This document shows positions 54,379-64,000 of a stretch of DNA of 64,000 nucleotides, piece after piece. The stretch lies in NCBI GenBank assembly GCA_947069175.1, contig CAMTDV010000003.1:45905194-45969193 (forward strand). The letters are read 5' to 3'. The stretch comes from Scalesia atractyloides (Eukaryota > Streptophyta > Magnoliopsida > Asterales > Asteraceae). The position numbers were made by a program, and so were the translations under genes. Within the stretch, counting starts at the first letter, position 1; the number at the start of each line of letters is the position of its first letter. The notes below the pieces were generated by a model that made no database searches, was not told the DNA's origin, and worked only from the letters and a program-made list of their open reading frames with translations.

Positions 54379-57041
54379 TGTCACACCCTCCATTTCCACT
54401 TGCGGAGTATTACCGCGAGGCGTGTGATCAAACTAGAATCTCAGACACTAGCAACGTTGCTCGACTCTGTATGAATTATTTTAACGTTTTCCGAAAACAT
54501 TTATTGTAAACATGCATAGTCATTTTCAAAGTTTCAAAGTTTTAGCGGAAGCATTAGAATAAAGTAACAGGCGCCAACATAAACGCCAAAACCAAAATTC
54601 CAAAAAGAATAATCGTTAATAAAGACTCGATGACATGTCTTGATTTAATGCAAAGTGGGTGCACCTAGCGCTCCTAGCATCCTGAGAAACATGCAAAGAA
54701 ACAAGTGTCAACATTAAAGAAGAGTGAGTTCACAGGTTTTTAAGTTCACAAGTTCGGTTTAAAAGATTGTTTTCCCCCGTTATCCCTAACCCGGGATAAC
54801 GACATAGTTCCATTATTCCTAACCTTGAATAATAATGTTGGTTCGTAAATAAGTTCAATGTTAACATGTAGGTAGCGAGCCTAAAGTTACGTCACGTAAG
54901 AGTTCGCGATCGAAGCTGACTGTTGTTGCCTCTGTGTTGCCAGGTCTATCACTGACCATGGCGAAAATTACGCTAAATTAATCACCCGTTGACCATTCCC
55001 GGGCGACTAGCGCGACTAGCTCGGGAGGGGCTTGTCGGGCCCAGTAGTACTACTATAATTTCCCCGCTATCTAACCCAATACTAACAATCCGAGAGTTGG
55101 TTGAGGACTTCCGTGATAAAGCTACTTAGTGACCATAACATACATTAACATTAACTTAGTTACCGAATAGTTAACGGTGTTAATTTCGCATAACGTAAAA
55201 GATTGAGTTGTAGAGCGTATACATGTTTCTCCACCTGTTGTTCAAAACCGGATAAAATAGGGGCCGTGAACTCACCTTAAATTGCCCGGTTAGATAAACG
55301 CAAAAGAAGCAAAGGATGGAACCGCTAATCGCGTCCTAACATGTCAACCGATTCAAAGTTAGTGTGTGAACACACTAACACAAAACCCTACGCATAACTA
55401 ACACACCGTACGGCACACGTAATAACCAATTCGAAACCATAATCATGTATGCAAAGTATCACCATACAAAATAACGACCAAATCAACTTGTCACAACACA
55501 AGATAACTCATACAACACTTAGACACACACAAACGTAAGTTATCATGTTTCAGCTTGTACACTCATAACTAGGCTGTTTTCGAGAATTTTTATACAATAG
55601 TTTCCATGTTCTACCAATTCCAATCTTTTTACACAGCGTTCCAATTAGTCTGTAAAATTTAGTGTAAAATTTTCAAATCCTAAATCTTTACCAATTATTT
55701 ATAAAATTTATATACTAAGCTGCAGTCAGATTCGTCGCTTTCTGACTGCAGTCCACGAGAAAAATCATTTAAAAATCATCGTTCATCCAATTAACAAAAT
55801 TCCAGTGGGAGATTTTCGGAAACTCCCGTCTCCAGTTACTGTACAGATTTCATGACCTAACCCCATATAGACTATGAGATCCGACTCGATAAACAGCCTG
55901 CAAATTCTGCAGAAATTACGCAGCTTCAGCTGATTGCATTAAATGACCATTTCAAAATAGAAAACGACCTCAGAAAAATATGAATCCGGCGCTATTTGAA
56001 GCGTTTTTCAAAAATACACGTTTTAGGCTTCAGAAAATCCACCTTTCGATAAATAATGATCAGGTTAAAGTCAACTGAAGTTGGCTGTAAATGTCAATCA
56101 GCTTACTGTTTTCGACTTTATCGCATTAGAACATGTGTAAACGGTCATGACGCTTAGTTGTATCGATTAACAGCAGGTTAACTTGTCAAATATCATCTAG
56201 CACATCAAGATTCACATGAACCCTAGGTGAATAACACCCTAAACATCATCACGAGCGCAGCCAACACTCATGTATACGTATATATCATTCTACTCATCAA
56301 GTCAAACATTAACATGAACAATTACACCATGAAACACTACAAAACCCAGCCGTGTATACACCGATTTCAATACGAAACAACCATAAAATGAGACTAACCT
56401 TGCGAAGATGGGTGTTACACTAGAGAGGGAGTAGCGAGAGAGAAAGAGGGTAGCGAGAGAGAGAGAAATCGCGATGGGGGGGGGGTCTCCACTGCCGTCG
56501 ACTCCAAGTAGGGTATTAGGGTTTTGAATGTTTCCCACAACATGCATGTATACGTAACATAGAGGGGGGTCGCATAAGGGGGGGGGTTTGGGTTTTAATT
56601 AGGCCGCAGGCGGTTTTGGGCCGAAAGGAGTGTGGGCCGCAAGGGGGGTGTGGGTGGCGGGTTGGGTTTGCTTTGTCGCGAAGTTGAAACGTTTCATAGG
56701 CTTGGTTCGTTTGGGCTTATAAATAGAATTTACTAACCGATAATTATAATCTGATAAATAACTACACACAATACGACTTGTCAATTATTCCCGACACGGA
56801 GTTTATAAAATATTATATCACGTATTTGGAGTGTGACGCAATAGATTCACAAACGTCTAATAACGCATAGCACATAATTCAGATATGACCCGTTAAAACT
56901 CTCAAACATCGTGTGTTCCCTAATTACTAAAGTTAGGGTAGTTATTGTGAGCGCGTAATCAACTCTCCGAATTAAATCAGCATAGGAATGAATAACAATA
57001 AAGTAGCGCGTTTAAGATACCTGAAAAGCGGGGTTGTCACA
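54379..57041 (-). repeat. Gypsy-E 3' LTR (2663 bp)
   Basis: Minus strand starts TGTGACAACCCCGC and ends in TGTGACA at 54379. Purine-rich tracts (runs of GAGA and ten Gs) lie at 56420-56475. A TATA-like TTTATAAG lies at 56716-56726 on the minus strand. It interrupts copia F RT at 54378. The right half of the target is not preserved, so no duplication can be checked. Confidence 0.75.
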
Positions 57042-57188
57042 TTGTCCCCATGTTGAAATAATTTTCGTCCCGAAATTGAGTAAACGCGGTTTAGAATGCA
57101 ACGCACAAAAGTTCAGTTTGTTAGAATGGTACAAGGAAATCCCAGGCTGTCATATCATCCCCATGTTGAAAGAATTTCGTCCCGAAAT
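57042..57188 (-). other. Gypsy-E polypurine region with partial duplication
   Basis: Minus strand AACATGGGGACAA abuts the LTR. A second copy of the same stretch (FCGGGACGAAA-type sequence, then AACATGGGGATGATA) lies at 57150-57190, so about 115 bp at the pol/LTR junction is duplicated. Confidence 0.6.
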
Positions 57189-58400
57189 TCAGTTGGCGGT
57201 AACATCAGATTGCTGCTCAGCTGCAAAAAGGTGTGGATATTTGCTTTTCATTTGGTCCTCTCTTTCCCACGTGAACACCGGTCCATGCTTAGAGTTCCAA
57301 CGAACCTTGACGATCGGTATCTTGCTGTGCCTTCGAGTCTTGGTCTCACGGTCCATGATCTCGATAGGTTGTTCCACAAAATGCAGTTGCTCATCCACTT
57401 GAATCTCATCCAATGGAATGACTAGGGTCCCATCTGATAGACACTTCTTCAGATTGGACATGTGAAAAACGTTGTGAACTCCACTGAGTTCGGAAGGAAG
57501 GTCTAACTGAGAAGCTACGGGCCCGATACGCTTCGAAATCACAAATGGGCCTACGTACCGTGGATTTAGTTTACCTCGTTTCCCAAAACGAATTACACCC
57601 TTCCAGGGTGACACTTTCATAGGACGCGGTCACCTACTTGAAATTCGAGCGGTTTGCGTCGTTGATCAGCGTAACTTTTCTATCGATTCCGTGCCGCTGC
57701 CATGCGGTTTCTGATTTGCACAATCTTTTCAGTAGCCTCAAGTATCAACTCAGGACCTGTGAGTTGACTGTCACCGACTTCTGCCCAACAGACCGGTGAT
57801 CTACATTTGCGACCGTACAATGCATCAAACGGTGCTGCCTGAATACTCGTATGGTAACTGTTGTTATACGAGAATTCCACTAAAGGCAGATGGATCTCCC
57901 AACTGTTCCCGAAGTCTTCTACGCATGCCCTAAGCATGTCCTCCATGGTCTGGATGGTCCTTTCACTTTGACCATCCGTCTGAGGGTGGTAAGCTGTGCT
58001 CGTATCTAAGCGTGTACCCAACGCTTTCTGAAGTGACCGCCAAAAGTTGTACGTGAAACGAGCATCTCTGTCTGGAATGATGGATGTTGGCACCCCGTGC
58101 CGAGAAACTACATCTTTAATGTAGATGCGAGTCAACTTATCCATCTTATCTGTTTCTTTGGTCGCTAGGAAGTGTGCAGACTTAGTTAGGCGATCCACGA
58201 TCACCCAGATGGTATCGCAACCACCCGGAGTTCGCGGGAGTTTAGTGATAAAGTCCATCGAGATCTGATCCCATTTCCACACTGGGATCTCAGGTTGTTG
58301 AAGTAGCCCTGATGGCTTCTGGTAGTCCACCTTGACTTTCGCATAAACACTTGCTCACGTAGGTGGCTATATCCGCTTTCATGTTGGGCCACCAGTACGC
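57189..58400 (-). pseudogene. Gypsy-E integrase and chromodomain
   Basis: 57680-58330 holds the core: MDFITKLPRTPGG (D), IIPDRDARF (D) and HPQTDGQSE (E). A TAG near 57677 replaces a glutamine, and a frameshift near 57640 leads to 57189-57620 with NPRYVGPFVISKRIGP and the chromodomain-like VRWNSKHGPVFTWERE. A deletion near 58330 has destroyed the join to the HHCC domain (KCLCESQGG instead of a CxxC-type sequence). Confidence 0.85.
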
Positions 58401-59358
58401 GGCTTTAAGGTCATGATACATCTTATCCGAACCAGTATGGACAGAGTATCGGGATTTGTGAGCTTCATCCATAACTAGCTTTCTGAGGTTTCCGTAGAGA
58501 GGTACCCATATACGATTCGTGAAATACCGGGTACCATTGGGTTTCACATCCCAATCGCGTTCCATCTTTCCCACAGATTCGGCCTTGATGTTCTCTTCCC
58601 TAACTGCTTCTAGCTGCACGTCGCGTATCTGTTCGAGTAACCCAGAAAGAATTGTGAACTGTAGCCCTCGTACCCGACGAGGTTTCAAGTGCTCCTTCCG
58701 ACTGAGGGCATCAGCTACCACGTTAGCTTTACCCGGGTGATATTGAATGGGACATTCATAATCGTTCAGGAGTTCGACCCAGCGACGCTGTCGCATGTTC
58801 AACTCCTTCTGGTAAAAAATATGCTGGAGGCTCTTGTTATCGGTGTAGATTGTGCACTTGGTTCCATATAGGTAGTGTCTCCAAATCTTAAGTGCAAACA
58901 CAACTGCTCCCAATTCCAAGTCATGTGTCATGTAGTTCTTCTCGTGGACCTTCAACTGTCGGGATGCATACGCGATGACCTTATCACGTTGCATGAGCAC
59001 ACATCCCAATCCCTGAATCGAAGCGTCACAATATACCACAAAATCATATGTCCCCTCTTGCAAGGACAAAATGGGCGCACTGCAAAGCTTCTCCTTCGGT
59101 AATTGAAATGCTGCTTCCTGCTCGTCACCCCAAGCATACTTGGTGCCCTTCTAAGTGAGAGTGGTAAGCGGTTGTGCAATCTTGGAAAATCCCTCAATGA
59201 AACGTCTGTAGTAACCAGCAAAACCCAAAAATTGGTGGATCTCTGTCGGTGTCCTGGGTGCTTCCCAGTTCTTGATAGCATCGATCTTGGCGGGATCAAT
59301 GTGTATACCCTATTCATTCACGATATGCCCGAGGAACTGAACTTACCGAATCCAGAAA
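58290..59358 (-). pseudogene. Gypsy-E RNase H and integrase zinc domain
   Basis: 58290-59069 is open: CDASIQGLGCVLMQ (RNase H), NVVADALSRKEH, then HKSRYSVHTGSDKMYHDLK of the integrase zinc domain. The preceding RT thumb (59070-59358: EAPRTPTEIHQFLGFAGYYRR in one frame) has stops near 59150 and 59310. Confidence 0.85.
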
Positions 59359-60363
59359 TCAAAACTTCGAAAATTTGGCATATAGTTTCTCATGTTGAAG
59401 TAGTTCCAGCAATAACCGCAGATGCTCAGCATGTTCGTCTTCACCCTTGGAGTAGATGAGTATATCATCGATGAACACGATGACAAACTTGTCGAGATAC
59501 GGCTTACACACGCGGTTCATGAGGTCCATGAACACCGCGGGTGCATTGGTGAGACCGAAGGGCATGACCAAGAACTCGTAATGGCCATACCGAGTGCGAA
59601 ATGCCGTCTTGGAGATATCCTCCTCCCTGACGCGTAGCTGGTGATAACCGGACCGTATATCAATTTTGGAGTAGTAGCTTGACCCTTGAAGCTGGTCGAA
59701 AAGATCGTCGATGCAAGGTAATGGGTACCGGTTCTTGACGGTAACCTTATTGAGTTCCCTGTAGTCGATGCACATGCGGAAGGTCCCGTCCTTCTTCTTG
59801 ACAAAAAGGACCGGAGCTCCCCATGGCGAAATACTGGGTCGGATAAATCTTTTTTCCAACAATTCCTGAAGTTAGGTAGATAGCTCTTGCAGCTCTGCTG
59901 GAGCTAAGCGGTACGGGGCCTTGGCGATATGAGTCGCATGGCTCACCAATTCAATTTCAAACTCTACTTGTCGATGTGGTGGAAGACCGGGTAACTCCTC
60001 TGGAAACACATCGGGAAAGTCACGGACGATGGGGATATCTTCAATCCGCTTCTCGTCCTTAGACTGCTCGGTGACTAGCGCGAGCAAAGCAAAAGAGTTC
60101 TTCTTCCGAAGATACTTCTGAGCTTGCATGCAAGAGATGATGTTCGTGACGACGCCTGCCTTCTCGCCTTGGACCAACAAGACTTCGTTGTTAGAGAGCG
60201 GAATACGGATAGCTTTCTTGAAACAGAGAACTTCAGCTTGGACGTCGGATAGCCAGTCCATTCCGGCTACCACATCAAAACTACCCAGAGTAGTTGTCAT
60301 CAGATCAATGGTAAAGGTGTGACCCGCGAGTTTAAGTTGACAGCCAGTCACTAGATGAGTCAC
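59359..60363 (-). pseudogene. Gypsy-E protease end and RT
   Basis: 59872-60363 covers the protease-RT linker (GSFDVVAGMDWL, then DFPDVFPEELPGLPP). A TAA near 59872 separates it from 59359-59862: SPWGAPVLFVKKKDG, MPFGLTNAPAVF and VFIDDILIYS with both catalytic Asp residues. The frame ends at a stop after LYAKFSKF. Confidence 0.85.
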
Positions 60364-60960
60364 ATCTACAGATTTACCATCCGCTAGTTCTATGACGTAA
60401 GGGGTCTTTAGGGGTTTAGGTGTGAGATTTAGGTTCTTCCAAAATACTCAGATATAAAACTCTTATCCGCACCTGTATCAAAAAGTACAGTAGCAAAATG
60501 ATCGTTAAGTGGAAACTTACCGATGACCACATTCGAGTCGTTTCTGGCCTCCCCATGGCCTAGCGTGAATGCACGTCCTTTGGCACCTCATGTGCCACCA
60601 TTTCCATTGTTGCCATTGTTGTTGTTATTATTCCCACCATTGTTGTTGTTGCGAAGTGGGTAGTGCTACCGCACTGATAGCATCCCCGGTTATTACCCTG
60701 CTGCTGACCCTGGTGCTGGTTCTGATTCTGTCATGACATAATCTCCCTGCCGCAATCCTTTGCCGCGTGTCCTGCTTTACCACATCGTTGGCAGCGATTT
60801 CCGGCGCAAGGGCCGCGATGATGGAGGTTACAACGATTACATTGCGGCTTTCGACCCGCATAGCCGCTCGAGTTCTGGGTGTTGTTGGCAGACTGATTGT
60901 TTTGACCCTGATTGTTTCGACCCGCATAGCCGCTCGATCCCCATTCACAGCGTTGAAGTG
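60364..60960 (-). pseudogene. Gypsy-E gag C-terminus and protease active site
   Basis: The protease triad DTGADKSF is near 60456-60480. A run of Asn/Gly codons follows upstream (60590-60660). Cysteine-histidine motifs near 60665-60850 (two or three zinc knuckles) lie in shifting frames. The gag N-terminal domain is missing; sequence beyond about 60960 is LTR-like. Confidence 0.7.
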
Positions 60961-61318
60961 AACGTTTTTGTCTTTGAAATACAACACGTTTCGTATTGCG
61001 TATTTTTTACGAAAATCGGGCAGAGTTTCCTCTGTTTTCGGACGATCCGACTATACTAGTTGTCGCTTTATCTGTCAAAACGCAATCGATCAATATAATA
61101 AACAATATATTTAACTCACACCAGTTTGATTTTTAACTAATAGTTTTCACGTGAATATTGTACGTCGGATTTATTTATTATTTTTAAACTTCTTGGCGAT
61201 AAGTATTCGTTTACGGTTCGGTTTTGAGCTCCGTTTCGCGATAACTAATATTAATGTTTATTAACTAATATAAATAATTTTCACGTCGTAAATGCTTTAC
61301 CGAAACTCGTGTCGACCC

Positions 61319-61482
61319 GTTGACTGAGTTTGACCACAGTTGACCATGTTAACTGAGTTGACTGCGTTGACCAGTTGACCACGGTTGACCGGCAGTTGAC
61401 CGGGTTTGACCGAACCCAAAACTGAACCGAGGCACCAAAAATGACCCAAAACTGTCCTTGACCTGTGTTTGACCGAGTTGAC
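61319..61482 (+). promoter_or_regulatory. Cluster of twelve TTGAC (W-box core) motifs
   Basis: Counted by eye: nine between 61319 and 61411, three more at 61458-61482. Ten of the twelve are TTGACC and two TTGACT, the WRKY-binding W-box core. For the minus-strand LTR they lie downstream of the TATA box, so an enhancer role would be from the transcribed part. Confidence 0.6.
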
Positions 61483-62020
61483 CCGAGCCCGAGAGTGTCC
61501 CGAAATTTATTTTTCACCTGAGACGAAAGTGTTTCGTATGGACTCTACAGGTTACCAGGAGCCCAAAAATATATTTTTCGTTGAAAACGAATGTCCGGAA
61601 CCTTGCTAGAACCATGCCAGAAGTCAGAATTTCGCCGGAGAATAAAATTTCTTAAAAACTTGCAGAAAGGTCTCGAACCACCGATCTAAACATGCACGAA
61701 GTGAAAAGTCCAAAATGGGTTCGACGGAGTTTGGCCAGAATGTCGCAGGAGTTGCTCCCGAGGCCAAACGGCATCGAATCTGCTAAAACCAAAATCACCA
61801 CACGACCCGGAACGTCGAAGATAGTCGAAAAAGTGTACTCTTGGCTGGAAAATGGTCGCCAGAAAGTTCGCCGGAAAACCTCCATTTCCGCCGTCGGCGG
61901 CGCCGCCGCTAGTGGCTAGACTTTGGTGCCGGAAATGTTTTCTAGAGAGAGAGTAGAGAGACTTTTAGAGTTAGAGAGAGAAAGTGATTGGTAAAAATGA
62001 GAGAAAAATGGGGTAAAAAG

Positions 62021-62032
62021 GGTTTATATAGG
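62021..62032 (-). promoter_or_regulatory. TATA box of the gypsy LTR fragment
   Basis: Minus strand CCTATATAAACC, with a CT-rich stretch about 40-90 bp downstream. Confidence 0.55.
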
Positions 62033-62694
62033 TGGGTTTTTGTGGGTTTGGGCGCAAGGCCCAAAAGCCCGTTTCTAGTGTTTTGAGCAGCCCAATCACG
62101 TCTACGAGGGTCGTTTTCATACCCGAACTTCATTAAATGTCGTATAATATCATTTTAGGTTCAAAAATATGTAAAAGCTATCGGTAATCGATATTAATCG
62201 CGTGCGTTCGACGGTTTCGTTAAAATGCGTAAAATGCTCCGGTTGTCGTTTCTTGTCCGTTTTTCAATCTGATTTCGACCATGAATAATAAAATTCAACT
62301 ACGAAGCTATGTATATCATAACAATATTAGTATCAAGGCGTAATTCAAGTCCGTTGTTTCCGTTTCGTAATCGGTGCGTTCCTTCATAGGTGTTTTTCGT
62401 TCACATAAGCGTTTTGTGACGTTCAAAAGCACGATAATTCATCAAAACCCAATTATTATGCATAAATTATACATGTAAAATTTGCATTTGTCGGTGTTGT
62501 CAGTATTTTGCCCGGTGTCAGTTCGTTACCGTTTGACGTTCAGCAGTTTTCCCGCAAATCACCATTCGCGTACCGCAAAGTCAGATAGACGTTCCTAGGC
62601 GTTCCAAAGGCCTGATCAAGTCTAATTACCCTACTTATGATGTTTTAATGTTTGTTATGCGCGTAATTGCAACCGAAAAATGTCGGTTGTCACA

Positions 62695-62888
62695 TAGTTA
62701 ATCATTCGTGTGAGAAATCTACAGAGAGTGGCTGAGAAATTTCTAGAATCTTAAATTGATTGTAAACATTCGTGTTGGATAATCAGTAGAAGACTGGTTT
62801 AATTATAATCTTGTCTCTACTCGTTTTCTGTGTAAATCTTCTAGAGGATTCCACACTCTAGATTGCATAGACGATTAGGGGACCTAGT
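62695..62888 (+). repeat. Copia X 5' LTR, 3' part only
   Basis: Matches the 3' half of the family X LTR (aatctacagagagtgg, then gttggataatca, then gattaggggaccta). The 5' half is missing at the junction with the gypsy LTR fragment. Confidence 0.75.
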
Positions 62889-62890
62889 GT

Positions 62891-62903
62891 TGGTATCAGA
62901 GCA
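62891..62903 (+). other. Primer-binding site of copia X (right copy)
   Basis: TGGTATCAGAGCA, a perfect 12-base match to the initiator tRNA-Met complement. Confidence 0.85.
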
Positions 62904-63628
62904 TTAGGCTTTTGATTTGCTCGGTTTAGAATCGTTACTACAGAAAAAGTTAGGTTTTTGGATGTGTTGACGGCTGTTCTAAGGTTTAGCTGTTGTTTTC
63001 GGATAAACAGCAAGCATTTCGGATCATTAGTAAGTCATCTCAGGTAGAGGTCTTGCATTTCGGATCATCAGAATTGCATCTAGACTGCTTCCGGATCAAA
63101 TAGTGTATTTCGGATAACTAGGAAGCATCTCGGATAAATTAGGAAGCATGTAGGATCAAAATAGTGCATCTCAGATCTTTGGTATTTATTTCAGATCATC
63201 TCGAAAAATTATCATCTCGGATAACCACTGTTTCGGACCATCTCGAATTACTGTTCCGAATTACATCTCGGATACCATATTTCGGATGAATTTCTGTGTA
63301 TGAAAACGTTTATTAAAATTCGGATTACAATCTCGTGTATTGTTTTGAATTGGGTACTATTCCGAGTTGAACTCGAAAAGGTGGTAAGTTAACCGGCTAA
63401 CGTAATCAGTAATAAACGTTTTCAAACACAGAAATTGATCCGTAAACATTTTTAAGAAACTGACTGCAGGGTTAGACTTGTGTGATTTAAGAAAAACAAA
63501 AAATAAAAAATAAAAGTTTTCGTATATATCATTGGATTCGTATTGTCAAGACGAGTCTAACGGTACAATTTAGTAAACACACATTTCAGACAATTTTTAA
63601 TCATTTTTAGCGAGCTGGTTTGGTAAAA
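62904..63628 (+). mobile_element. Copia X leader with CGGAT repeats
   Basis: Non-coding leader. From about 62998 to 63370 it is filled with catttcggatca / atctcggata words. The last part (63380-63600) matches 130-290 of the window in reverse. Confidence 0.7.
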
Positions 63629-64000
63629 ATGTCAAATATGTCAAACTTAAATGAGTTGTTAAGGATGGAGCATGAGGTTGGAACGACTAACAAACCGCCA
63701 AAGATGATGAAGGTAGAGAATTACCTTATGTGGAAGGATAGGTTTGAGTCATTCATTGCATATCGGAACACATGGATGTGGATCTGTATTAAAGATGGGT
63801 ACGTAAACCCAACTCATGATTTTGAAGGCAGACAACGGGTCACACTACCTATGTTAACATCTCAGAGGCAGAAAAGAGAATGCATGAATTTTAAAAGAAA
63901 GCCTTAGCTGCAATCAAGATGTCTTTACCTGATAGCATCAAACATACCTTCAAGCGATATACAACCTCTAAAGAAATGTGGGATGCTCTAGAAAAGATGT
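63629..64000 (+). pseudogene. Copia X gag N-terminus (partial, frameshifted)
   Basis: ATG at 63629. The protein begins MSNMSNLNELLRMEHEVG and continues with MMKVENYLMWKDRFESFI, the Trp-containing pattern of the copia gag N-terminal (DUF4219/UBN2-like) region. After about 63890 the frame must shift by one base to continue as LAAIKMSLPDSIKHTF and TTSKEMWDALEK, which is the typical continuation. It runs out of the window. Confidence 0.75.

Larger units (their letters stand above)
54379..60960 (-). mobile_element. Gypsy-E: truncated Ty3/gypsy chromovirus
   Basis: 3' LTR at 54379-57041, then pol and part of gag to about 60960, where it breaks off inside gag against another LTR fragment. No matching 5' LTR was found. 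Integrase with chromodomain-like end places it with gypsy-A/B, but protein and LTR sequences are clearly diverged from them. Confidence 0.85.
60961..62694 (-). repeat. Gypsy-type LTR fragment with W-box cluster
   Basis: The right end is a good LTR start (minus strand TGTGACAACCGACATT), comparable with but different from the gypsy-E LTR. The left edge is a truncation near 60960. A TATA box lies at 62021-62032 (minus CCTATATAAACC), followed by a CT-rich leader at 61930-61980. Twelve TTGAC motifs lie at 61319-61482. No gene: the open frames of 60-80 codons over 61280-62130 look incidental. Confidence 0.65.

Noticed and set aside
56470..56590. G-quadruplex or telomere-like element at the runs of G
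   Set aside because: Two mononucleotide G runs (ten and nine) without the spaced G-tract pattern or TTTAGGG repeats.
57034..57425. Frames of 122 and 109 codons on the plus strand over gypsy-E integrase
   Set aside because: Antisense shadows of the integrase/chromodomain coding sequence.
61281..61517. 78-codon minus-strand frame over the W-box cluster
   Set aside because: Composed of translated TTGAC repeats; no domain.

Overview
The window looks like repeat-only nuclear DNA from a eudicot plant, probably Asteraceae. The family assignment is an inference from the style of the retrotransposon proteins and LTRs; no host gene was found to confirm it. Nearly all 64 kb is explained by nested, mostly dead LTR retrotransposons: Ty3/gypsy chromoviruses with integrase chromodomains, Sirevirus-like Ty1/copia elements, and a non-autonomous LARD-type family. 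No complete open gag-pol and no host gene, rRNA gene or convincing functional tRNA gene is present.

Layout. 1-1312 is the 5' end of a minus-strand copia element (family X: repeat-rich leader, PBS, LTR). 1313-2135 plus 12950-21451 is a minus-strand, non-coding LARD-like element in tandem form, with two 2.1-kb LTRs at 14104-16195 and 19382-21451. Gypsy-A (2136-12949, plus strand, TSD AAAGA on both sides) is inserted in it. 21452-23536 is a decayed minus-strand copia gag. 23537-24684 is a plus-strand copia LTR and leader. 24685-30471 and 41264-45618 are minus-strand copia remains: a short LTR, an envelope-like reading frame, RT/RNase H, integrase and gag. They are split by gypsy-B (30472-41258, minus strand, TSD GTGTA on both sides). 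45661-46330 is a family X 3' end, 46331-47050 an unassigned stretch with diverged 150-bp repeats, and 47051-48514 another copia 3' end. 48515-51512 is a probable solo gypsy-type LTR. 51518-54378 is a very old plus-strand copia pol. 54379-60960 is gypsy-E (minus strand, 3' LTR plus truncated pol), 60961-62694 a further gypsy LTR fragment, and 62695-64000 a plus-strand family X 5' end running into gag.

How the parts relate. The two perfect target-site duplications fix an order: the LARD is older than gypsy-A, and the copia is older than gypsy-B. Gypsy-A and gypsy-B are the same family with nearly the same proteins, and both are broken by frameshifts and stops. The LARD has no coding capacity but shares its LTR end and primer-binding site with gypsy-A/B, so it may have used their proteins (inference).

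The most unusual signal is inside the gypsy-A/B LTRs. Each of the four LTR copies carries four tRNA-like modules: three on the element's strand, two of which contain a perfect 11-bp-stem hairpin, and one class-II (Leu-like) module on the opposite strand. Other unusual signals are palindromic repeat clusters just upstream of the TATA box in copia LTRs, a CGGAT-repeat leader in copia family X, and a dense TTGAC (W-box) cluster in the 60961-62694 LTR fragment. All comparisons were made by eye; lesion positions are approximate to a few bases.
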